This document shows, in pieces, positions 16,724 through 23,811 of a stretch of 25,357 bases of DNA (within the stretch, counting starts at the first letter, position 1; each line of letters starts with the position of its first letter). Source of the DNA: Thermoanaerobaculales bacterium (GTDB lineage Bacteria > Acidobacteriota > Thermoanaerobaculia > Thermoanaerobaculales > Sulfomarinibacteraceae); the NCBI GenBank assembly GCA_025456385.1, contig JALOKS010000005.1, positions 1 through 25,357 on the forward strand, read 5' to 3'. The notes under the pieces were generated by a model that was not told where the DNA came from, made no database searches, and saw nothing but the letters and a program-made list of their open reading frames with translations. The translations under genes were made by a program, and so were the position numbers.

Positions 16724-17545
16724 TTACCTCTTGCGGGTCGAGCGGCCTGGGGCCGCGGCACCGGGGCCCGACCGCCCTCCCGCGGCGGCGCGCGGCCGCC
16801 TCCGCTGCGGGCGGCGCGGCGGCGCTTCGCCGCGCAGCGCCGCGAGCTCGGCGTCGCTGATTGTCCGGAACTCGCCCGGCTTCAGAGAGTCGTCGCGCAG
16901 GGGGCCGATCGCGGTCCGCCGCAGGCGCTGCACGTGGTGCCCGGCGCGAAAGAAGAGCTCCCGCACCTCGTGCGTCCGGCCCTCGGTGACCTCGACCCGC
17001 CACCAGGTGACGGTGGAGGCGCGACCCCGGGTCTCGCGCCGCACCTGCCGCGGCCGCACGCGGCGGCCCTCGATCGTGGTCCCGGCCATCAGCTTGCGGA
17101 GCTCGGCCTCGCTGAGGTCGCCGCGGATCTTCACCAGGTACTCCCGCACCAACCCGTAGCGCGGGTGAGCCACCCGTGCGGCCAGATCGCCGTCGTTGGT
17201 GAGGATCAGGAGGCCTTCCGAGTGGTAGTCGAGGCGACCCACCGGGTAGACCCGCTCGCGGATGATCGGCCGCACGAGGTCGACCACGGTCCGCCGCTCC
17301 TCGGGGTCGTCGCAGGTCGTCATGACCTCGCGGGGCTTGTACAGGAGCAGGTAGCGGGGGGTCTCGGCCGCCCTGAGCGGTTTGCCGTCGACCCTGATGC
17401 GGGCGGTGGCCGCGTCCACCGTCGCGCCCGGCTCGGCCACCCGTCCGTCGACCGTCACCCGGCCCTCGGCCACCATCCGGTCGGCGTCGCGCCGCGAGCA
17501 CATCCCGCTGCGCGCGATGATCTTCTGCAGTCTCTCCTCGGCCAT
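16724..17545 (-). CDS. rluB: RsuA/RluB-family ribosomal pseudouridine synthase
   Basis: About 273 residues; isomerises a uridine in ribosomal RNA to pseudouridine. An N-terminal S4 RNA-binding domain (about 3-60: ERLQKIIARSGMCSRRDADRMVAEGRV) is followed by the RsuA-type catalytic domain with GRLDYHSEGLLILTNDGDL. The catalytic Asp is about residue 106, and the family motif EGRTHEVRELF sits near 200. The C-terminal 45 residues are a low-complexity Arg/Pro/Gly/Ala tail, probably disordered and RNA-binding. I favour the second of two adjacent ATGs (17545) because GGGAGGG abuts the first (17548). RluB is the closest guess, but RluE, RluF and RsuA share these motifs, so target-site specificity is uncertain. 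Confidence 0.92.
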   Translation of the reverse strand: MAEERLQKIIARSGMCSRRDADRMVAEGRVTVDGRVAEPGATVDAATARIRVDGKPLRAAETPRYLLLYKPREVMTTCDDPEERRTVVDLVRPIIRERVYPVGRLDYHSEGLLILTNDGDLAARVAHPRYGLVREYLVKIRGDLSEAELRKLMAGTTIEGRRVRPRQVRRETRGRASTVTWWRVEVTEGRTHEVRELFFRAGHHVQRLRRTAIGPLRDDSLKPGEFRTISDAELAALRGEAPPRRPQRRRPRAAAGGRSGPGAAAPGRSTRKR

Positions 17546-17551
17546 CATTCC

Positions 17552-17591
17552 CTCCCGGGAGCCACCGCCTCACGGCGGGACGCGCATTGTA
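17552..17591 (-). promoter_or_regulatory. rluB promoter -10 and structured 5' leader
   Basis: On the minus strand TACAAT (17591-17586) is a five-of-six -10 match, predicting a start near 17579. The leader then begins with a CCGCC/GGCGG hairpin (17565-17578, 4-nt loop), followed by the 10-bp palindrome CTCCCGGGAG (17552-17561) that includes part of the ribosome-binding site. Both could tune initiation. Confidence 0.45.
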
Positions 17592-17634
17592 CCCTGCTCC
17601 CCGAGCTCCCCGCCCCGTCCACGGCTCACCACGT

Positions 17635-17683
17635 CCTCATTCCTCATTCCTCATTCCTCATTTCGAATTCCGAATTCCGAATT
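17635..17683. repeat. Seven contiguous heptamer repeats upstream of cca
   Basis: Read on the plus strand: four copies of CCTCATT (17635-17662), then TCGAATT, CCGAATT, CCGAATT (17663-17683). The 7-bp period is unbroken across the change of unit, and the second unit contains the GAATTC palindrome. It is strikingly AT-rich against its surroundings. Similar heptamer tandem repeats occur between genes in many bacterial genomes, for example the STRR repeats of cyanobacteria. Confidence 0.9.
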
Positions 17684-17697
17684 CTGCCTTTCTCTCC

Positions 17698-17712
17698 TAT
17701 TCTGGTTGCGAC
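17698..17712 (+). promoter_or_regulatory. -10 element of a near-leaderless promoter (cca)
   Basis: TATTCT (17698-17703) lies 9 nt before the ATG at 17713, so the predicted leader is only about 2-3 nt. No ribosome-binding site is present. The -35 position (about 17675-17680, TTCCGA) falls in the last heptamer repeats. Confidence 0.45.
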
Positions 17713-18966
17713 ATGCCCCGCATCGACATCTCGGTTCTCGAGCGAGACCTGCTCTTGAAGGGCGTGTGGGAGAGCCTCGGCGCACCCCGGTGTCTGGTCA
17801 CCGGTGGTTACCTGCGCGACCGGCTGCTCGGGCGCGCCACCACCGACCTCGATCTCGTGATGCCGGGAACGGCCGACGAGGTCCGGGGCCCCGCGCAGCG
17901 ACTCGCCGCCCGGCTCGACGCCTCCGCCCACCTCCTGGGCCGCGGCGAGAACCGTGTCTGGAGGATCGACACCTCCGGGCTCAAGGTGGAGCTGTGGCCC
18001 CTCGGAACGCTCGATCTGGAGCGGGACATCCGGCGCCGGGACTTCAGCATCAACGCCCTGATGTGGCCCCTGCCGGCGGGACCGCTCGACGACCGCGTCG
18101 GCGCCGTCGCCGACCTCGAGAACGGGGTGCTGCGCGCCGTCGCCCGCCGCAACCTCGTCGAGGACCCGGTGCGCCTGGTGCGGACGGCCCGCTTCCTCGC
18201 CCAGCTCCCCGGCCTCGAGCTCGAGGCGCGAACCGCCGGGTGGGTCCGTTCGCTCGCGCCGCGCCTGCGCCACGCCCCCCGCGAACGCCTCGGTCAGGAG
18301 CTGCTCCGGCTGGTGACGGCCGCCGGCGCCGAGCGCGGCCTCCGCGCCCTGCTCGAGCTCGGGCTGTTGACCCGGACATCGCCCTCCGCGACGTCATGCG
18401 ACCCGGCCTGGCTCGGTACCAATGCCGAGGCCGCCTCCCGCCTGCGGCCGACGGCCCACCCTCACCGGGCGGCGCTCGGGATCGCGGGCGATGCGCCCGC
18501 GCTCACCCTCCTGCTCCGCGCCTGGGGCTCACCCCACGCCGATGCCGTCGCGGGCTACGCCTGGCCGCGCACCGTCCGTCACCATGCGGCGCGGGCGGCC
18601 CGCATGCTCGACGAGGCGCTTTCGGTCGTGGACGCGGCAGCGGCCGAGCGTCGCAGCTTCATCCACCGCGCCGGCGCCTCGTTTCCCTCGGTGCTCGCAG
18701 TCGCCGCCGCCCTCGAGCCCGGACGGAGCTGGGCCCGCTGGTGGCGCCTGTGGCGCGACCGCGGCCGCGAGCTGGTCGAACCCGAGCCACTCCTCCCGGG
18801 CGAGGAGGTCGGCGCGTTGCTCGGGATCCCGCCCGGACCGGAGCTCGGCCGCGCCGTCGATGCCCTCACGAGAGCCCAGGTGAGGGGCGAGGTCCGGACG
18901 CAGGAAGGCGCGGCGCGCTGGCTGCGCAGGCATGCACCAAGCCTGACGCACACCGTTCAACGTTGA
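17713..18966 (+). CDS. cca: CCA tRNA nucleotidyltransferase / poly(A) polymerase family protein
   Basis: A 417-residue class II nucleotidyltransferase, expected to add or repair the CCA end of tRNA or to add A-tails. Seen: GGYLRDRLLG (31-40), catalytic DLD at 45-47, RRDFSINALMW for ribose and base selection, and EDPVRLVRTARFLAQL of the neck domain. The C-terminal half is Ala/Arg-rich with no clear HD phosphohydrolase motif. Sequence alone does not separate CCA-adding enzyme from poly(A) polymerase. The ATG at 17713 is favoured over the open frame upstream, which only translates the heptamer repeats. The last codons and stop lie inside a second heptamer repeat, so the C-terminal HTVQR tail is partly repeat-encoded. 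Confidence 0.88.
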   Translation: MPRIDISVLERDLLLKGVWESLGAPRCLVTGGYLRDRLLGRATTDLDLVMPGTADEVRGPAQRLAARLDASAHLLGRGENRVWRIDTSGLKVELWPLGTLDLERDIRRRDFSINALMWPLPAGPLDDRVGAVADLENGVLRAVARRNLVEDPVRLVRTARFLAQLPGLELEARTAGWVRSLAPRLRHAPRERLGQELLRLVTAAGAERGLRALLELGLLTRTSPSATSCDPAWLGTNAEAASRLRPTAHPHRAALGIAGDAPALTLLLRAWGSPHADAVAGYAWPRTVRHHAARAARMLDEALSVVDAAAAERRSFIHRAGASFPSVLAVAAALEPGRSWARWWRLWRDRGRELVEPEPLLPGEEVGALLGIPPGPELGRAVDALTRAQVRGEVRTQEGAARWLRRHAPSLTHTVQR

Positions 18967-18983
18967 ACGTTGGACGTTGAACG
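18956..18983. repeat. Four contiguous AACGTTG-type heptamer repeats spanning the cca stop codon
   Basis: Units TTCAACG, TTGAACG, TTGGACG and TTGAACG run without gaps from 18956 to 18983. The cca stop TGA (18964-18966) is inside the second unit. The unit contains the AACGTT palindrome and is unrelated in sequence to the upstream CCTCATT/CCGAATT array, though the period is the same. Another AACGTT occurs about 45 bp further on. Confidence 0.85.
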
Positions 18984-19092
18984 CACCCACCCGCCCGACC
19001 GTGCCTCCGGAGTGGCGGGTGGCGAGAACGTTCGAAGGTCAGAACCGCCGGCGCTGCAAGCTCGTGGCGTCGCTCCGTCGGCGCGGCGCCGC
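18984..19092. other. Intergenic region between cca and holC
   Basis: Apart from one further AACGTT and a short GGCGC/GCGCC-rich stretch near 19080, I see no gene, promoter or terminator here. The two flanking genes converge on it. Confidence 0.6.
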
Positions 19093-19497
19093 TCACACCG
19101 AGCCGGGGTCCTGCCGCAGCTGTTCCCAAAACGCGCGCCGGCGCTCGCCGCCGCTGCCGGGCTCGATGAGATCGTGCACCTCGTCGAAGGAAGCGGCCCA
19201 GGCTCCAGGCGGCAGCTCGTCGCCGACCACCAGCACCGTGGCCCGGTTCGGGTTGACCGGCTCGCCGACGAGCACCACCGGGTCGTCGACCTCGCCGAGC
19301 CCCGCGGTCCACAGGAGGTGCGGCACGAAGGCCAGCTTGTCGTAGGTCCACAGATAGTCGTCGAGGATCTGCCGGCGGCCTTCGTCGGCCACCCAGACCA
19401 CGACCCTGACGCCTGCGCGCTGCAGGCGCTCGACGACCGCCGCCAGCTCCCGCGCACGCTTGTCGCTCGCGAGTGGGTGCAGCTCGAGGCGGGTCAT
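19093..19497 (-). CDS. holC: DNA polymerase III subunit chi (HolC)
   Basis: A 134-residue protein matching the HolC (chi) family, which links the clamp-loader complex to single-strand-binding protein at the replication fork. Visible hallmarks: RARELAAVVERLQRAGVRVVVWVADEGRRQILDDYLWTYDKLAFVPH over about residues 14-60, then VVLVGEPVNPNRATVLVVGDELPPG, in which the LWT.....FVPH block and NPNRA are typical. The ATG at 19497 has a -10 element 9 nt upstream and no ribosome-binding site. It is divergent from the murA-type gene with 89 bp between starts. Confidence 0.87.
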   Translation of the reverse strand: MTRLELHPLASDKRARELAAVVERLQRAGVRVVVWVADEGRRQILDDYLWTYDKLAFVPHLLWTAGLGEVDDPVVLVGEPVNPNRATVLVVGDELPPGAWAASFDEVHDLIEPGSGGERRRAFWEQLRQDPGSV

Positions 19498-19512
19498 GAT
19501 CGGGCGATTCTA
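19498..19512 (-). promoter_or_regulatory. -10 element of a near-leaderless promoter (holC)
   Basis: On the minus strand TAGAAT (19512-19507) lies 9 nt before the ATG at 19497, leaving a predicted leader of about 2-3 nt and no room for a ribosome-binding site. Confidence 0.55.
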
Positions 19513-19571
19513 GCGCGCCCCAGCGCGCCTTGGAATCGCCATCGCCCCGCCACTCGGCGGCCGCCGATCAG

Positions 19572-19586
19572 TGGTATGTTCGCGCC
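19572..19586 (+). promoter_or_regulatory. Extended -10, predicted leaderless promoter (murA)
   Basis: TGG-TATGTT (19572-19580) is followed by cgcgcc and the ATG at 19587. The 6-nt gap puts the expected start of transcription on the A of the ATG. The same cgcgcc spacer occurs before the methyltransferase gene at 23812. Confidence 0.6.
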
Positions 19587-20897
19587 ATGATGATCCTCGA
19601 CGATGCGCAGCACGCCTACGTGATCCGCGGCGGCCGGCCGATCGCCGGCACCCTGGTGCCAGGCGGCAACAAGAACGCCGCGCTGCCGATGCTCGCCGCG
19701 AGCCTCCTCGCCGACTCTCCGGTCGAGCTCGCCAACGTGCCGGCGATCCGCGACGTCGCGGTGATGCTCGAGGTGCTCGCGAGCCTCGGCGCGGGCATCG
19801 CGCCCTGCGGCCCGGAGAGCTGGCGCATCGACCCCTCGGCGGTCACCGGTTTCGAGGTCCCGGAGGGGCTCGCCGGCGAGATCCGCGCCTCCTTCCTGCT
19901 CGCCGGTCCGCTGCTCGCCCGCCATGGACGCGCCGAGCTGCCGCGACCCGGCGGCGACCGCATCGGGCGCCGTCCGCTCGACACCCACGTGCACGCTCTG
20001 CAGGCTCTCGGCGCCGAGGTCGAGGTCGGCGCCGACTGCTACCACCTGCGCGTCCGCGGCGGCCTCCGGGGCGCGGACCTCTTTCTGCACGAGATGAGCG
20101 TCATGGGCACCGAGAACGCGATCATGGCCGCGGCCCTCGCCGCGGGGACGACGGTCATCCGCAACGCCGCCTCGGAGCCGCACGTGCAGGAGCTCTGCCG
20201 GCTCATCAACGCCATGGGCGGGCAGATCTCAGGGATCGGCACCAACACGCTCGAGATCGTCGGCCAGCGCGCCCTCCACGGCGCGTCCGCCAGGATCGGG
20301 CCGGATCCGGTCGAGGTCGGGAGCTTCATCGGCCTCGCCGCGGTCACCGGCGGCGAGCTCCGCATCGTCGGCGCCGAGCCCCGCAGCCACCACCGCATGA
20401 CCGAGCTCTGCTTCGGGCGGCTCGGCATCGCCTGGCGGGTCGAGGGCGAGGACATCGTCGTCCCCGCAGGGCAGGAGCTGGTGATCCGTGACGACGTCCA
20501 CGGCGCGATCCCGAAGATCGACGACGGGCCCTGGCCCGCCTTCCCCGCCGACCTGACCTCGATCTCGGTGGTGCTCGCCACTCAGGCGCGCGGCACGATC
20601 CTCATCCACGAGAAGATGTTCGAGAGCCGGCTCTTCTGGGTCGACCGTCTGATCGCGATGGGGGCCCGCATCGTCCTCTGTGACCCGCACCGGGTGGTGG
20701 TCGTCGGCCCCTCGAAGCTGCGCGGCCAGAACCTCGCGAGCCCCGACATCCGCGCCGGCATGGCCCTCGTGATCGCCGCCCTCGTCGCCGAAGGCGAGAG
20801 CGTGCTCCACAACATCCGCCAGGTCGAGCGCGGTTACCAGAACCTGCACCGACGCCTCTGCGAGCTCGGCGCCGACGTCGAGCGGATCGCGGAGTAG
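19587..20897 (+). CDS. murA: UDP-N-acetylglucosamine 1-carboxyvinyltransferase (MurA), Cys-to-Asp active-site variant
   Basis: A 436-residue enzyme of the MurA/EPSP synthase fold, which transfers enolpyruvate from PEP to UDP-GlcNAc in the first committed step of peptidoglycan synthesis. Seen: GGNKNAALPML with K29-N30; loop GGDRIGRRPLDTH, where Asp124 stands in place of the usual catalytic Cys (Cys115 in E. coli); MGTENAIMAAAL; PAFPADL with the substrate Asp; and DIRAGMALVIAALVAEG with the conserved Arg. The start ATG at 19587 fits the N-terminus of the family; the open frame to 19530 runs through the promoter. The Asp variant is known in mycobacteria and chlamydiae and makes the enzyme insensitive to fosfomycin. 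It could be a second MurA paralogue; the genome must decide. Confidence 0.92.
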   Translation: MMILDDAQHAYVIRGGRPIAGTLVPGGNKNAALPMLAASLLADSPVELANVPAIRDVAVMLEVLASLGAGIAPCGPESWRIDPSAVTGFEVPEGLAGEIRASFLLAGPLLARHGRAELPRPGGDRIGRRPLDTHVHALQALGAEVEVGADCYHLRVRGGLRGADLFLHEMSVMGTENAIMAAALAAGTTVIRNAASEPHVQELCRLINAMGGQISGIGTNTLEIVGQRALHGASARIGPDPVEVGSFIGLAAVTGGELRIVGAEPRSHHRMTELCFGRLGIAWRVEGEDIVVPAGQELVIRDDVHGAIPKIDDGPWPAFPADLTSISVVLATQARGTILIHEKMFESRLFWVDRLIAMGARIVLCDPHRVVVVGPSKLRGQNLASPDIRAGMALVIAALVAEGESVLHNIRQVERGYQNLHRRLCELGADVERIAE

Positions 20898-20926
20898 AGC
20901 CGGCGGCTCGACCGGCCCTCAGGGCC
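20897..20926. terminator. Two small hairpins between convergent murA and membrane-protein genes
   Basis: GAGCC-ggc-GGCTC (20897-20909) and the near-palindrome GGCCCTcAGGGCC (20914-20926) fill the 21-bp gap between the converging stops. The second covers the stop of the membrane-protein gene. Neither has a U-tract, so termination activity is uncertain. Confidence 0.3.
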
Positions 20927-22613
20927 TGAAGATCTCGGGGCGATCGGGGTAGGCCGAGCGCAGCCTCTCGCCGAGGCCCGCCACCTCGTCTGCGGAGTGG
21001 GCGCGCAGCCGCTCGAAGGCCCACACCTCGACCCCGCCGTCGAGAACGAAGGGGCGGGCCAACGGCCGGAAGGCCAGCGCGACGTCGGTCGTGCGCCGGA
21101 AGCTGGTCGCCGGCTCGACCACGACGAGCTGGTCCGCGGCCCGCAGGTGGACCTGGATCGGGAAGGCCACCAGCACCGTGCGGGCCGCCAGCAGGCCGCG
21201 TGGGAAACCATCCCGCCGGTCGACGTGGGCGGCGCCCAGGATCTGCCCGACCGACGGGTGGTCCGTGCCCAGCGAGAGGTTCGCGAAGGCGAGCACCTGG
21301 TCGGACAGCAGCCCGCTGCTGGCAAGGACGTACACGGGCCCGCCGCCGGCGGCGCAGCGCCGGTCGAGGTAGACGAGGAGCCGCTCCACCTCGTCGAGGT
21401 CGTTGCGGACCTGCGGGCGGGCGCGGTCCTGCGGCAGCAGCGGCAGCCCGGATGCCGGTCCGAAGCCCGGCAGGTAGACCGCCGCGGTCATCAGGGCGCC
21501 CACCGCGACCAGCGCCGCGGCCGCCCTGCGGCGCGCCCGGCACCGCTCCAGGAGCCGGTCCGCCGCGAGCCCCACCAGCAGCAGGAGCTGCGGGTCGTAG
21601 AGGTACCAGTGCTGGGGCGAGTGGTCCTGGATGCCGATCATCAGCGTGTAACTGAGCAGCAGCAGCAGGCAGAGCCGCGCCGCGACCCGCCGCGTCGCCG
21701 GGCGGGCCAGCAGCAGGGCCGCGCTCGCCGCCGCCAGCGCGAGCCCGAGCACGCCGTAGTGGGCGAGCAGCGCCTCGATCCGCTCGCCGGCGGTGGCGGC
21801 AGCGTAGGCGGCGAAGCGGTCGCCGTAGTCGGTGCGCAGGCGCTGCACGACGATCGGCGCCGCCAGCGTGACCAGGACGAGGGCGGCGCTCGCGACCAGG
21901 ACGAGCGGGCCGAGGAGATGGCCGCCCACCGCGCGCCAGCCGCGGCGGCGCGCCCGCACGGCGGCGACGGCGGCGTCGGCAGCCAGCACCAGGCAGAACG
22001 CCACCGCCCAGATGCCCCACCAGCGCCGGAAGAGCGCGAGCAGCGCGAGCACCGCGCCCGCCCCCGCCGCCCGCCGCGGACCGAGCCCGGCGGGCTCCGG
22101 CCGCGTCAGGGCGAGGACGGCGAGCGCGAGGGCGACGCCGCCGATGTCCAGGTAGCCGATGAGGACCGCCCGCCAGGGCACGGCGACGAGGAGCAGGGCG
22201 AGGGCGGCGATCCAGGGGGCCCGGCGCGCACCGAAACGGCGCAGCGCCACCACCAGCGCGAGCACGGTCGCCCCGCCGTAGATGGTGACGACCGCCAGCA
22301 CGTAGACCAGCCGCGAGGCCCCGAGAACCGCCATCACGACGGCGACCGGCAGCGCGGGCAGCAGGTTGAGGTCGTTGTTGGCCACGGAGCTGGCGACGGC
22401 CCGCAGCGCGGTCGGAGGGTCGGCGGCGAGGGCCTGCGCCAGCCCCTGCGAGTAGGACCAGTACGCGACCTGGTCGGCGTGGTAGAGGGTCCTCTCGGCG
22501 GCGACGTACCACAGCGCGTAGGCGTTGAGGAGGACCAGGACCACTGCCACAGGGAGCAGCAGCGACGCAGCGGCGCGCCAGCGGCTTGCCGGGGGCTCCT
22601 GCGTCGGCGGCAT
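20919..22613 (-). CDS. Polytopic membrane protein, possible GT-C-fold glycosyltransferase
   Basis: A 564-residue integral membrane protein. An N-terminal helix (about 17-38) is followed by an external loop with YHADQVAYWSYSQGLAQAL, then roughly nine more hydrophobic segments to about residue 390 and a soluble C-terminal domain of about 170 residues. An acidic residue in the first outer loop and this layout resemble GT-C glycosyltransferases that use lipid-linked sugars, but I recognise no diagnostic motif. HSPQHWYLYDPQLLLLVGL in a late loop is another conserved-looking segment. The ATG at 22613 is 6 nt after an extended -10. A surface-glycan role would fit the envelope genes nearby, but this is inference. 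Confidence 0.75.
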   Translation of the reverse strand: MPPTQEPPASRWRAAASLLLPVAVVLVLLNAYALWYVAAERTLYHADQVAYWSYSQGLAQALAADPPTALRAVASSVANNDLNLLPALPVAVVMAVLGASRLVYVLAVVTIYGGATVLALVVALRRFGARRAPWIAALALLLVAVPWRAVLIGYLDIGGVALALAVLALTRPEPAGLGPRRAAGAGAVLALLALFRRWWGIWAVAFCLVLAADAAVAAVRARRRGWRAVGGHLLGPLVLVASAALVLVTLAAPIVVQRLRTDYGDRFAAYAAATAGERIEALLAHYGVLGLALAAASAALLLARPATRRVAARLCLLLLLSYTLMIGIQDHSPQHWYLYDPQLLLLVGLAADRLLERCRARRRAAAALVAVGALMTAAVYLPGFGPASGLPLLPQDRARPQVRNDLDEVERLLVYLDRRCAAGGGPVYVLASSGLLSDQVLAFANLSLGTDHPSVGQILGAAHVDRRDGFPRGLLAARTVLVAFPIQVHLRAADQLVVVEPATSFRRTTDVALAFRPLARPFVLDGGVEVWAFERLRAHSADEVAGLGERLRSAYPDRPEIFRP

Positions 22614-22628
22614 ACCGGAAGCCTAGCA
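22614..22628 (-). promoter_or_regulatory. Extended -10, predicted leaderless promoter (membrane protein)
   Basis: On the minus strand TGC-TAGGCT (22628-22620) is followed by six bases and the ATG at 22613. It occupies most of the 25-nt gap after the rnd stop, so the gene can be transcribed independently of rnd. Confidence 0.55.
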
Positions 22629-22638
22629 GAATGTCAGA

Positions 22639-23778
22639 TTACGCGGCCGCCAGCGCCTTCAGGAAGGCCTCGGCCAAGACCCCGAGCCGCCAGCCCCGGA
22701 GCCCGGCCGCGACGAGGTCCTGCTCCCGGGCGTGTCTCGGCGCCGCCAGGACGACGGCCTCGACGCAGACGCGCGGGCAGAGCAGGCCGGGGGTCAACCC
22801 GAGGGCCCCGGCGCAGGCGTCGCGCACCGCGAGCAGACGCTTCAGGCGCTGTCGCGCCTCCGGCCCGAGCTCGGGCTGCCGCGGCGCCTTCGTCCTCGGC
22901 GGCGCCGGTGATGGCGCCTGCAGGTGCGTGAGGACCTCGTCCCCCCAGTGCCGCGCGACCCGGGCGCTGACGCCCTCGACTGCGGCGAGGGCCTCGAGGT
23001 CCCCGGGCGGCGCCTCGGCGAGCACCAGCAGCTGGCGGTTGCCGAGGATCTTGAACGGTGGCAGGTCGAGCTCGCGGGCCGCACCGTCGCGCCAGCGGTG
23101 GAGGCTGAACAGGCGGTCCCGCGCTTCTCCGCGCAGGGTGTGGCCGCCCTTGATCCGCTCGAAGACCAGGGGGTCCTCCGGGGGGGCGACGAAGCGGACC
23201 TCCTCCAGGGTCCGAAACTCCTCCTCCGCCCACGACCAGCGGCCGAGCGTCTCGAGGCGGCGCTGCAGCCGGGCGGCGAGAGCGGCGAGGTAGGCCGTGT
23301 CGGCGGCGGCGTAGGCGACCTGCGATCGGGTCAGCGGCCGCTGCCCCCAGTCCGCCCGTTGGTGCTTCTTGTCGAGGCGGACGCCGAGCTCCTGCTCGAG
23401 GAGCGCCGCGAGGCCGGTCTTCGGCTCGCCCAGGAGCTGGGCCATGACCTGGGTGTCCTCGAGCCCGCGCACCTGCGCACTGTAGTCGCGGTCGAGCACC
23501 CGGATGTCGTAGTCGGCGCCGTGCATCAGGACCCTGACCGCCGGATCGCCGACGACCCTCCACAGCGGCTCGAGGTCTCGTGGCGCGAGCGCCAGTGGGT
23601 CGATGACCGCGTGATGGCTGTCGGCCGTGACCTGCACGAGGCACACCTTGTGGAAGTAGGAGTGCATCGAGTCCGCCTCGGTGTCGAGCGCGATGCAGCC
23701 GGCGGCCGCGCAGCGCTCGGCGACCGCGCGCAGCCCCTCCGCGCTTTCGATCCAGATCGGCCTCGGAACCTCCGGCAT
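22639..23778 (-). CDS. rnd: Ribonuclease D
   Basis: A 379-residue 3'-5' exoribonuclease of the DEDDy family that trims tRNA and other small RNA 3' ends. The catalytic residues are visible: D32 and E34 in LDTEADS, D91 in HGADYDIRVLDRDY, and Y156 and D160 in SQVAYAAADTAYL. An HRDC domain follows (about 220-295: RLFSLHRWRDGAARELDLPPFKILGNRQLLVLAEAPP) and the C-terminal region ends in a second HRDC-like helical segment. The ATG at 23778 follows an extended -10 by 8 nt; the open frame upstream to 24417 is antisense to the methyltransferase gene. The gene is divergent from that methyltransferase with only 33 bp between starts. Confidence 0.94.
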   Translation of the reverse strand: MPEVPRPIWIESAEGLRAVAERCAAAGCIALDTEADSMHSYFHKVCLVQVTADSHHAVIDPLALAPRDLEPLWRVVGDPAVRVLMHGADYDIRVLDRDYSAQVRGLEDTQVMAQLLGEPKTGLAALLEQELGVRLDKKHQRADWGQRPLTRSQVAYAAADTAYLAALAARLQRRLETLGRWSWAEEEFRTLEEVRFVAPPEDPLVFERIKGGHTLRGEARDRLFSLHRWRDGAARELDLPPFKILGNRQLLVLAEAPPGDLEALAAVEGVSARVARHWGDEVLTHLQAPSPAPPRTKAPRQPELGPEARQRLKRLLAVRDACAGALGLTPGLLCPRVCVEAVVLAAPRHAREQDLVAAGLRGWRLGVLAEAFLKALAAA

Positions 23779-23795
23779 GGCCTGCGATCGTAGCA
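23779..23795 (-). promoter_or_regulatory. Extended -10, near-leaderless promoter (rnd)
   Basis: On the minus strand TGC-TACGAT (23795-23787; -10 matches four of six consensus bases) lies 8 nt before the ATG at 23778, so the leader would be 1-2 nt. Confidence 0.55.
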
Positions 23796-23796
23796 C

Positions 23797-23811
23797 TGCT
23801 AAGCTCGCGCC
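23797..23811 (+). promoter_or_regulatory. Extended -10, predicted leaderless promoter (methyltransferase)
   Basis: TGC-TAAGCT (23797-23805) is followed by cgcgcc and the ATG at 23812. This -10 is only 7 bp from the -10 of the divergent rnd promoter, so the two polymerase footprints must overlap. Confidence 0.55.

Noticed and set aside
17635..17683. CRISPR array
   Set aside because: The repeats are 7 bp long and contiguous, with no spacers, and no cas genes are present.
17587..17712. Upstream extension of cca through the heptamer repeats
   Set aside because: The frame is open, but its translation there (HSSFLIPHFEFRIPNSAF) is just the repeat read as protein, and the catalytic domain begins at the usual distance from the ATG at 17713.
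20997..22931. A 644-codon open frame on the plus strand opposite the membrane-protein gene
   Set aside because: Low-complexity Arg/Gln/Glu/Pro-rich translation, no start signal, and it runs through the rnd stop and the membrane-protein promoter. The minus-strand frame has clear membrane helices and a proper start.
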